A stretch of 64,000 bases of DNA from Nemertoderma westbladi (taxonomy: Eukaryota > Xenacoelomorpha > Nemertodermatida > Nemertodermatidae). Made by a program: the position numbers and the translations under genes. Positions 37,782-45,075 of this stretch are shown here, one piece after another; within the stretch, counting starts at the first letter, position 1; each line of letters starts with the position of its first letter. Location: NCBI GenBank assembly GCA_032718475.1, contig JAUCBJ010001846.1:1-64000 (forward strand), written 5' to 3'. The notes under the pieces were generated by a model. The model saw only the letters and a program-made list of their open reading frames with translations, did no database searches and was not told the origin of the DNA.

Positions 37782-37942
37782 GCTCTGACTATTAATTTAA
37801 TTAGCAACATGCCAGCCAATACATGTTCAGGCATAAAAAATTAACATTCATAAACCCAAACAACTCAGCCAATAACAAATACAAGTAGTGTTTCGATCAC
37901 AACTGAACCTACTTATACTAAAGTTTATTAAAAATCTAACCT

Positions 37943-38086
37943 CTAAAGCGTGCAGCTATCGCACACTTCATCGCTTAGCGTCTGATTTTGGTCTTGCGTT
38001 TGTACGTTTTGTTTGTCTTGAATGGTTTTTTCAATTTGATCAAAATCAGCCAAATCTAATGCATCCATTGGATCATCTATTTCCAT
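37943..38086 (-). CDS. Small acidic protein with CxxC end (47 residues)
   Basis: A 47-residue frame on the minus strand starting MEIDDPMDALDLADF and ending VCDSCTL. It is acidic and Gln/Asp-rich, with a C-terminal CDSC that could bind a metal or act in redox. The composition is unlike random AT-rich DNA. No strong ribosome binding site. It lies just downstream of the helicase gene on the same strand and could be cotranscribed. Confidence 0.4.
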   Translation of the reverse strand: MEIDDPMDALDLADFDQIEKTIQDKQNVQTQDQNQTLSDEVCDSCTL

Positions 38087-38159
38087 ACAAATTATTGTAA
38101 CAAATTTTAAAACAAGTCTTGATTAATCAAGCTATTTAAGTAGCTATCCAACAAAATAC

Positions 38160-39422
38160 CTATGTACGCTTAGTCGACTGATTGCCTGGCGCTCTGCTTT
38201 GCCTTTTTTCACCCACTTTAGCACCAGCGCCCCTTAACGATGGGCGCTTACTAAAACGAAAGTTGCGCTTGCCAGCATGGCTAGTAGGTCGGGCACCTGA
38301 ACCATTTCTTTTTACAGGCGCAGCATTAGGATTCATTAAGCGATGAATAGCATCCCACTTGCCTCGATCTGTGGGCGATATAAAACTAACAGCCGAGCCT
38401 TCAGCCCCTGCGCGACCTGTTCGACCAATGCGGTGAATATAATCCTCTGGGCGCTGGGGTAGGTCGTAGTTGATTACATGTTCAATGTGGGGAATATCCA
38501 GCCCACGGGCGGCGACATCGGTTGCCACCAAAATGCGGTGCTTGCGATTGCGAAAGGCTTTAATTACACGCTCCCGTTTTCCATGGGTTAAATTACCATG
38601 AATGGCATTGACGTTGTGCTCATCACCCTCTAGGCGGTTGGCCATGCGCTCAGCGCCTAATTTTGTTTTCATAAAAATCACAACCGACCCTTCACGCCCT
38701 TTAAGTTCAGCCAAAAGCTTGGGGTATTTTTCTCGATCCGATAAATGAAGTAAATCTTGCTTAATTTTTTTCACAGGATCAAAGGTTTGCCCCACACAAA
38801 TACGGGTAGGCTCATGCAAATAAGAAGCCGATAATTGAATAATATTTTTTGGCAAGGTGGCCGAGAAAAGCAGTGTTTGTCGTTTTTTTTGAATAAATTG
38901 AATCACCTCTTTAATTTGGACAGAAAAGCCCATATCCAACATGCGATCAGTTTCATCCAACACTAAAAAATCAACCCCTTTTAAATCTAGGGTGCCTCTT
39001 GTTAGGTGATCATTCAACCTGCCTGGTGTGCCCACAAACAAACGCGGCTTCATGCTTAGCTGACGCAACTGTTTGGGCATGGGCTCCCCGCCGATAATTA
39101 AAGCAGTTTTAATCGGCGATGTGCGACCACCCAATAAACTTTGTAGCGACTTGATCACCTGCGTTGCAAGCTCTCTTGTGGGGGTGATCACCAGCCCACA
39201 ACTTTTAGGGTTCTCCATTAACCTTGCAATCAATGGAATCCCAAAGGCAAATGTTTTGCCTGTGCCTGTTTGGGCGGAGCCCAAAATATCGCCCCCTTGC
39301 ATGGCAATGGGGATGGCTTGTGCCTGAATGGGCGTGGGGGTGTTAAATTTTAAATGCGCTAATGATTGAAGCAACGGTTCGGGCAAGTTAAGTGATTGAA
39401 AATTTTCCATATAATTTGGCAA
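38160..39422 (-). CDS. DEAD-box ATP-dependent RNA helicase, RhlE-like
   Basis: 420 residues. RNA helicase with all core motifs: Q motif TPTPIQAQAIP, Walker A AQTGTGKT, PTRELA, TPGR, DETD in place of DEAD, SATLP, the ARGLDIP motif and HRIGRTGRAG. The C-terminal 60 residues are basic and Arg/Gly/Ser-rich (KRNGSGARPTSHAGKRNFRF), as in RhlE proteins. It likely acts in ribosome assembly or RNA decay. The long leader upstream (39423 on) would suit cold-shock-type control. Confidence 0.93.
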   Translation of the reverse strand: MPNYMENFQSLNLPEPLLQSLAHLKFNTPTPIQAQAIPIAMQGGDILGSAQTGTGKTFAFGIPLIARLMENPKSCGLVITPTRELATQVIKSLQSLLGGRTSPIKTALIIGGEPMPKQLRQLSMKPRLFVGTPGRLNDHLTRGTLDLKGVDFLVLDETDRMLDMGFSVQIKEVIQFIQKKRQTLLFSATLPKNIIQLSASYLHEPTRICVGQTFDPVKKIKQDLLHLSDREKYPKLLAELKGREGSVVIFMKTKLGAERMANRLEGDEHNVNAIHGNLTHGKRERVIKAFRNRKHRILVATDVAARGLDIPHIEHVINYDLPQRPEDYIHRIGRTGRAGAEGSAVSFISPTDRGKWDAIHRLMNPNAAPVKRNGSGARPTSHAGKRNFRFSKRPSLRGAGAKVGEKRQSRAPGNQSTKRT

Positions 39423-39739
39423 TTCAAGGAACCAACAAACTGCTTGACTACCTCCTGATAGTGATTAATCAATTGTTGAGAAAATACGCCTGTGCTCTTG
39501 CAACCGCTTTAAGATCAATGCCAGAGCAAATTAAGCATTCAGCCATGTGTTGGCTAGATGATTGAGACCCAAGCGTTGTGGATAAGTGGTGGTTCTTTAA
39601 CAAAGAGAACAGATGCATTGTACCATCAAATATCAAAATGTTTGATAGTAAAAAAACAGAGCCAAAAATTATTTATTCACAATGAAAATCATGTTATTAG
39701 GTATTGTAATTATTAGTCAGATAAGCACAAGTAATTTAG
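39423..39739. other. Intergenic region, possible helicase leader
   Basis: No gene visible on either strand. The left part is the probable 5' leader of the minus-strand helicase. The right part is AT-rich and may hold its promoter. No terminator or RNA gene could be supported. Confidence 0.3.
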
Positions 39740-39952
39740 ATGCCCCAAATTGACATACCGCCCTTTATTAAAAATATGAGACATAGGATTGTTGCTTATA
39801 TTCTTAATTGCTCCCAAGAGGCAGCGAAAAATATTCTCAACAATGGTGGTGAAATTTCACAAGCAAGGACACAAATACTCCAACAATTGATTATAATTTG
39901 TAAACACCTTCGAATGCAAAGCATTGATCAAGATCATCTTGATTTCTTATGA
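39740..39952 (+). CDS. Hypothetical small protein (70 residues)
   Basis: ATG-led frame of 70 residues, alpha-helical in composition (FIKNMRHRIVAYILNCSQEAAKNIL) with several His and Ile. No family recognised and no clear ribosome binding site. It precedes the broken HEPN gene on the same strand and could belong to it or be chance. Confidence 0.3.
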   Translation: MPQIDIPPFIKNMRHRIVAYILNCSQEAAKNILNNGGEISQARTQILQQLIIICKHLRMQSIDQDHLDFL

Positions 39953-40192
39953 CTCCATCATCTTGCTAATATGTTTGTAAATGGTTAACACCTTTTTAAT
40001 ACTCGGCACCAACAAACGGGCGGAAAAATTGAGCGCTACCCAAGCCAATGTCCAATCGTTACCATCATCAATCAAATCGCTGCTAAAATTTACCCACTGT
40101 TTCTGATTAAAACAACCGATCAATTTAGCTATTTTCATAATGCCCGAAACATCATCGAGGCTGCCACGCACTCGCTACCTGAGCACAAACTT

Positions 40193-41307
40193 TTGTGTTC
40201 AGCATTAATGAAAGACCGTGTCATTTCATCTATTTTTGATCAACTTGGTGATGACGAAACGAATACTAGCGGGTCATTTTTGGCATCTACAGGTCAGGGC
40301 GGCAGCATACAACTTGCCACTTTCCCTTCAACGCTTATTGGCAATTCATTTGAATTGATAAGAATGAGAAATAAACTGAGCCTAAAAGCATTTGTCAGTG
40401 CAGCACAATACACTGTCAGCACCCTCAAACAATGTATAAAGGGGATGTGGTCAATGTTCCTGTATTTTTAGGGTTCAATAATATTTCTCTTGATAAAGCG
40501 GGAGAGATTGAAACCGACTGGGGTGTTCTTTTCTCCATAACCGAAGACATATCAGAACTAACACCAAACAAAAATTCCAAAATACAGATTAATAATGAAG
40601 AATATAATAATGGATTCGTACTAAAATCCACCTACCCCTACAAAGTAAATTTTGGAAAGAACAGCCATGCAGATAAGCGGCCAAAAGAATTAGATCAAGC
40701 AAGGACTAAACTTAACGAAATAATTGAAAATGTTGGATTATCATTTTCATTAGCCATCCAAAGAACATCGCCTGTTGGGATCTCAAACACATGGACGATG
40801 ATATTTGACCCACTAAGCCATGGAACCAATATCGCCTTTAAAATGAATACACGCTCACCTACCAAATTCCATATCTTAAAAGATAGAGAAGAAAAAGATG
40901 AACTGGCCAAAGGGAGCCACTTGATCAACATCACAATTGCTTTGCACCGCATACTCTCTGCCATCAATCAAAGAAACAACCCCATCGACGGTTTTATTGA
41001 TACGATCATCAGTTGGGAAAACCTATTTGGTGGGAAAGCTGAGCTTGGCTTTAGAATTTCTGTCTCAATCGCCAAATTACTTGGTGAAAATGAACAGGAA
41101 AGACAAACGCTACAAAAAACTGTTAGCAATTACCACAACATCAGAAGTAGATTATTACATGGTGGGAAAGAACCAACGCCAGAAGACGCAACAAAATACA
41201 AAGATGAATGCTTCAATATTACCCTGCGAGTAATCCGAAAACTTTACCAAGAAAAAGCTGAGTTCATCCAAAATACTAACAGATCCAAAACATTAGCACT
41301 TATGTAA
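40193..41307 (+). pseudogene. Apea-like HEPN-domain protein, frameshifted
   Basis: Two frames of one gene: 40193-40471 (N-terminal part) and 40432-41307 (291 residues, C-terminal part). The junction near 40430-40436 lacks one base: LKQ in the first frame should pass to YKGDVVNVPVFLGFNN in the second. The C-terminal domain carries an R-x4-H HEPN signature in RSRLLHGG and matches the Apea-like HEPN type. HEPN proteins are often ribonucleases in conflict or toxin-antitoxin systems. The first frame is open upstream to about 39989 without an ATG, so the true start is unclear. Either a pseudogene or a sequencing indel. Confidence 0.65.
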
Positions 41308-41472
41308 GGTACTTAATCAATAAAGGCGAGTCAACACACCAAAAACCAACGATTAAAACACCCAACTAAGTCAGTTTAGCTTGCCTGTAAATTAAGTAGA
41401 ACATCAAAAAGCTTGCTACTACAAACGCTAATTAGCATCTCCTGTCGTCAAAATTTAACGCATTATTAACAT

Positions 41473-41561
41473 CGGAGAGACAGGGATTCGAACCCTGGAT
41501 GGGGTTAAACCCCCATACTCCCTTAGCAGGGGAGCGCTTTCAGCCACTCAGCCATCTCTCC
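41473..41561 (-). tRNA. tRNA-Ser(GCU)
   Basis: 89 bases with acceptor stem GGAGAGA/TCTCTCC, D-arm GCTGAGTGGCTGAAAGC, an anticodon stem around loop CTGCTAA (anticodon GCT), a long class II variable arm (TATGGGGGTTTAACCCCCAT) and T-arm CAGGGTTCGAATCCCTG. The long variable arm and anticodon fix serine. CCA is not encoded. It sits six bases from the end of greA on the same strand. Confidence 0.95.
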
Positions 41562-41566
41562 TAAAT

Positions 41567-42040
41567 TTAAGGGTAAACCTTTAACACCTTTAATATCTGC
41601 TCACCCCCTGGGGTTTGCACACCAAAAGTGTCGCCAATACTTTTACCAATCAATGATTTACCTAAAGGTGACAAGTAAGAAATTCTACCTTCCTCAATAT
41701 CACTTTCAGCTTCACTCACCACCTGATACTTAAGCTGCTGTTGGTTATCACAATTTTCAAGCTCGGCTGTCATGCCAAACAAAATTTTACCATTTTGGGG
41801 TAGTTGATGCGGGTCTATCACCTCAGATATCGCAATTTTTTGCTCCAACTCACGAATTCTACCTTCAATAAAACCCTGCTGCTCGCGGGCTGAATGATAT
41901 TCTGCATTTTCTTTTAAATCGCCATGCGCGCGTGCTTCAGAAATGGCGCTGATAACTTTTGGGCGCTCCTGAGTTTTAAGCGTTTCAAGCTCAAGTTTCA
42001 TAGCCTCATAACCTGATTTGGTGATTAAATATCTTTCCAT
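41567..42040 (-). CDS. greA: Transcription elongation factor GreA
   Basis: 157 residues. It rescues backtracked RNA polymerase by stimulating transcript cleavage. The N-terminal coiled coil (LITKSGYEAMKLELETLK to about residue 75) carries the acidic tip in ARAHGDLKENAEYHSAREQQ. The C-terminal FKBP-like domain ends with SPLGKSLIGKSIGDTF. Full length. It lies downstream of dapB on the same strand and just before tRNA-Ser. Confidence 0.96.
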   Translation of the reverse strand: MERYLITKSGYEAMKLELETLKTQERPKVISAISEARAHGDLKENAEYHSAREQQGFIEGRIRELEQKIAISEVIDPHQLPQNGKILFGMTAELENCDNQQQLKYQVVSEAESDIEEGRISYLSPLGKSLIGKSIGDTFGVQTPGGEQILKVLKVYP

Positions 42041-42091
42041 AACAACGCCCCTGGAACAAATTTCTTTCTTGCAGTCAAAATCGTTAGTTTA

Positions 42092-42901
42092 TCATTTTGC
42101 AGATAAGGCGTCACCCAAACCATACAACCCTGGAGTGGCTTGATTAACTAACCAACTGCCGGCAAATAAAGCGCCACGTGCAAATAACAAGCGATCAGTT
42201 GCTTGATGACTCAAGCAAATTTTCTCCCCTTCACCCAAAAATAATATTGCATGCTCACCCACCACATCGCCCCCTCGAATGGCTGAAAAACCAATCGTTT
42301 TAGGCTGCCTAATACAATCTGACCCTGAGCGACCGTACACCGATGATTGATCCATATCAAGCCCTGTTGCACGAGCAATTGACTCCCCTAACAAAAGGGC
42401 TGTGCCAGAAGGCGCATCGCGCTTAGCGCGGTGATGGGTTTCAACAATTTCAATATCGAACGAATCAAGTAGCATCGGTGCTGCCTTTTTAAGCAACTGG
42501 CTCAACACATTAATGCCCACACTCATATTGGCTGAATACAAAATAGGAATATGCTTAGCCGCTTCCTGAATTGCTTGAAACTGATCAGACGAAAAACCGG
42601 TGGTACCAACCACTATGGGAATTTGATGTTCAACGCACCACGGCAAATACGCCAGCGTCCCCTCAGGCAGGGTAAAATCAATTAACACATCTGATTGCTT
42701 ATCTATTTTTTCTAAAACAGGGGCTGCTGGTAATTGATGCTGTTTGATTAATTGATCAACCTCACCCAACTGACTAGGTTTTACTAACAACCCCCCTACA
42801 ACATATTGTTTAGGGGATTGTTCAATACACTCAATAACCGAGCGCCCCATTCGCCCCAACACACCACTGACCAACACATTAACTGGTTTCATTTTACACA
42901 A
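42092..42901 (-). CDS. dapB: 4-hydroxy-tetrahydrodipicolinate reductase
   Basis: Lysine and diaminopimelate pathway enzyme, 269 residues. The N-terminal Rossmann motif VSGVLGRMGRSVIE differs slightly from the usual GAxGRMG (Val-Leu in place of Ala). Also VIDFTLPEGT, GTTGFS, the catalytic ETHHRAKRDAPSGTA and GEHAILFLGEGE. Full length. Transcribed divergently from pepA, with a shared region of about 60 bases. Confidence 0.95.
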   Translation of the reverse strand: MCKMKPVNVLVSGVLGRMGRSVIECIEQSPKQYVVGGLLVKPSQLGEVDQLIKQHQLPAAPVLEKIDKQSDVLIDFTLPEGTLAYLPWCVEHQIPIVVGTTGFSSDQFQAIQEAAKHIPILYSANMSVGINVLSQLLKKAAPMLLDSFDIEIVETHHRAKRDAPSGTALLLGESIARATGLDMDQSSVYGRSGSDCIRQPKTIGFSAIRGGDVVGEHAILFLGEGEKICLSHQATDRLLFARGALFAGSWLVNQATPGLYGLGDALSAK

Positions 42902-42925
42902 CGCCTTACCAAATAGTTGAACTGT

Positions 42926-42931
42926 TATAAT
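42926..42931 (+). promoter_or_regulatory. Putative -10 element of pepA
   Basis: A perfect TATAAT, 33 bases before the pepA ATG, in the dapB-pepA divergent gap. TTGAAC just upstream is too close to serve as a normal -35, and TTACCA at 42906-42911 leaves a 14-base spacer. The call rests on the -10 alone. Confidence 0.4.
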
Positions 42932-42963
42932 AACACCCTCAAATTCATAAATAAGAAACCGTT

Positions 42964-44409
42964 ATGATCCAATACCACATCAATGACAAGCAGTTTTTAA
43001 GCAAAACGCAACTGATCCCCATATTCAAAGACCCAGTCTCAGTTGAAAAACTACTCCAACAACACGCCCCTAACAATCAACAAATCGCTGATGACTTTAA
43101 AGGGGATGATGCCCAAATACTGCCTCTTTACCACAATGAAACATGCACCGTGCTGATCGGTTTAGGGAAAGTCAATCAAAAACATGTGGTAGGTAAACTT
43201 GGGCAGATAATCAGTGGTGTACTTGAACCACTTAAAAAATACACTGCTTCAATTAACCTAAACTATCTCAGCACAACACACCACACTATTGATAGGTTAG
43301 TCACACAAATCATCATCGGGCTTGCCCAAAAAAATAGTGAAAAACAAAGCAGCCATAAGTCCTCAGACAAACCTCCATTGATGCAATCAATCAATCTACA
43401 AATTGATAATACTGATATTGAAAAAAGTGTTCAAAAAGCCCAAGCCATTGCCACAGGCATTATGCGTGCCGCACACCTTGGTAACATGCCTGCCAGTGAC
43501 TGCTACCCTGAATCACTTGCCAAACAGGCCAAGCAACTCACCCAAGATGAGCCAACAATTACTTGCAACATACTCGATGAAAATAGGCTCAAAGAAGAGC
43601 GCATGGCAGCCATTTTAGCCGTGGGCAAAGGCTCAGCCAGAGCGCCTCGATTAATTGAATTAGTTTATAAGCCTAGCAGTGCTACCAATGAGCAACCCAT
43701 CGCTTTGGTAGGCAAGGGCGTCACCTTTGATTCAGGCGGGCTTTCAATTAAACCTGCTTCTAAAATGGATGAAATGAAATTTGACATGTCAGGCGCAGGC
43801 GCTGTAATAGGAACGATTGAAGCGATTGCCAAACTAAAACTGCCCATTTATGTGGTGGGGATCATCCCCAGTGCGGAAAACATGACAGGCGCCAATGCTT
43901 ATCGACCAGGGGATGTTATTACTACACGCTCTGGCCAAACCGTTGAGGTGCTCAACACTGATGCCGAAGGGCGACTCATTTTATGCGACGCGATCACCTA
44001 TGTGAAAGATAATTTTAATCCCCAACAAATCATTGACTTGGCCACTTTAACAGGGGCTGTCATTGTGGCATTGGGCAAACATTACACGGGACTTATGAGT
44101 AATCACGAGATGCTTGCTAAACAATTAATAGAATGTGCTGACAAAACGCTTGATTACGTGTGGCAATTACCCATTGATGAGTTGTTTTCATCACTCATTA
44201 AAAGTGACATCGCCGACATCGCCAACATCAATACCCAACAACCGGGTAGTGCAGGTACAATTACCGCAGCCTGTTTTTTAGAAAAATTTGTGGGTAAAAC
44301 CCCGTGGGCACATTTAGATATTGCAGGGACGGCTTGGTCAGGCCAAAAATTCTCTACAGGTCGCCCTGTGGCGCTGTTGGTTGAATATTTAGCAAAGTTA
44401 GCGAAATAA
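42964..44409 (+). CDS. pepA: Leucyl aminopeptidase (M17)
   Basis: Dimetal cytosolic aminopeptidase that trims N-terminal residues; in some bacteria it also binds DNA. 481 residues. The catalytic domain shows VGKGVTFDSGGLSIKP with a metal-binding Asp and Lys, KFDMSGAGAV and the signature NTDAEGRLIL. The N-terminal macro-like domain is less conserved. The stop overlaps the convergent SH3 gene by 12 bases. Confidence 0.95.
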   Translation: MIQYHINDKQFLSKTQLIPIFKDPVSVEKLLQQHAPNNQQIADDFKGDDAQILPLYHNETCTVLIGLGKVNQKHVVGKLGQIISGVLEPLKKYTASINLNYLSTTHHTIDRLVTQIIIGLAQKNSEKQSSHKSSDKPPLMQSINLQIDNTDIEKSVQKAQAIATGIMRAAHLGNMPASDCYPESLAKQAKQLTQDEPTITCNILDENRLKEERMAAILAVGKGSARAPRLIELVYKPSSATNEQPIALVGKGVTFDSGGLSIKPASKMDEMKFDMSGAGAVIGTIEAIAKLKLPIYVVGIIPSAENMTGANAYRPGDVITTRSGQTVEVLNTDAEGRLILCDAITYVKDNFNPQQIIDLATLTGAVIVALGKHYTGLMSNHEMLAKQLIECADKTLDYVWQLPIDELFSSLIKSDIADIANINTQQPGSAGTITAACFLEKFVGKTPWAHLDIAGTAWSGQKFSTGRPVALLVEYLAKLAK

Positions 44410-45075
44410 ACGGTCTTGTCTTTTGTGAGTGGCTTTAAACAATAAAAAGCCCACAATCAAGCCCAAAAGTAAGGTGAGCCCGCCGAGTATGAACCAAATT
44501 TGCTCGCTACTTTCTTGATTCACCTCATTTTTTTGCTTAAGTAACTCAATCTCATTTTTGGCCAAAACCAGCTCATTAGCCAACTGCTGGCTTTGGTACT
44601 CAATTTGAATGTTTTTTTCATAGGTTTTTTGAATAAATTCAATTTCTGACTTAATTTTATTATTTTCCTTGGTCAGTTGTTTATTAGCCTGCTTGGCTTC
44701 ATCAATGGTTTTGTTAGTGCTATTTAACAATGCCTCAAGCGCTCGATGCTCTGCCTCCAAGGTCAGTAGTGCTTTTTTTAACTCTGTTACTTGGTTAGTA
44801 TCGTTGCGAGATTGGTCGGTTAAATAGGTCGATACAATCCAGCCAACAACCTCACCAAAACGAACTTTTGACCACCCATCCTCGTTACTTGATAACAAAT
44901 CTAACCGATCCCCCACCACCACAAATTGAAGCACCTTAGAAGTTGTGTTTTTTTCAGACCGTATGGGAATGCGAATTTGATCCGTAATGTAGGCTAGCTC
45001 CTCCCCCCAAACAGCGGTAGTGCTCAATAACAAGCACAACACCCCCACCAAATGCACACCCAATGCTTTCATCAA
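44398..45075 (-). CDS. SH3-domain membrane protein (YgiM/TIGR04211-like)
   Basis: 225 residues: a signal peptide (to about 24), a bacterial SH3 domain (about 28-88: IRIPIRSEKNTTSKVLQFVVVGDRLDLL ... WSKVRFGEVVGWIVSTYL), a long coiled coil (about 95-190) and a C-terminal membrane helix (about 197-215) with a basic tail. This layout matches the TIGR04211/YgiM family, probably acting at the envelope. The start overlaps the valS stop by four bases. Confidence 0.9.
   Translation of the reverse strand: MMKALGVHLVGVLCLLLSTTAVWGEELAYITDQIRIPIRSEKNTTSKVLQFVVVGDRLDLLSSNEDGWSKVRFGEVVGWIVSTYLTDQSRNDTNQVTELKKALLTLEAEHRALEALLNSTNKTIDEAKQANKQLTKENNKIKSEIEFIQKTYEKNIQIEYQSQQLANELVLAKNEIELLKQKNEVNQESSEQIWFILGGLTLLLGLIVGFLLFKATHKRQDRLFR

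Noticed and set aside
37888-38100. 70-residue plus-strand frame
   Set aside because: The opposite strand holds a better small frame (37943-38086) with non-random composition, and this one lacks a start signal.
38116-38129. Palindrome CTTGATTAATCAAG downstream of the helicase as a terminator
   Set aside because: It has no loop and no T-run in the right place on the minus strand, so a terminator call is not justified.
39947-40171. 74-residue minus-strand frame
   Set aside because: The plus strand here is open in the frame of the HEPN gene and gives more protein-like sequence; the minus frame has no ribosome site or family.
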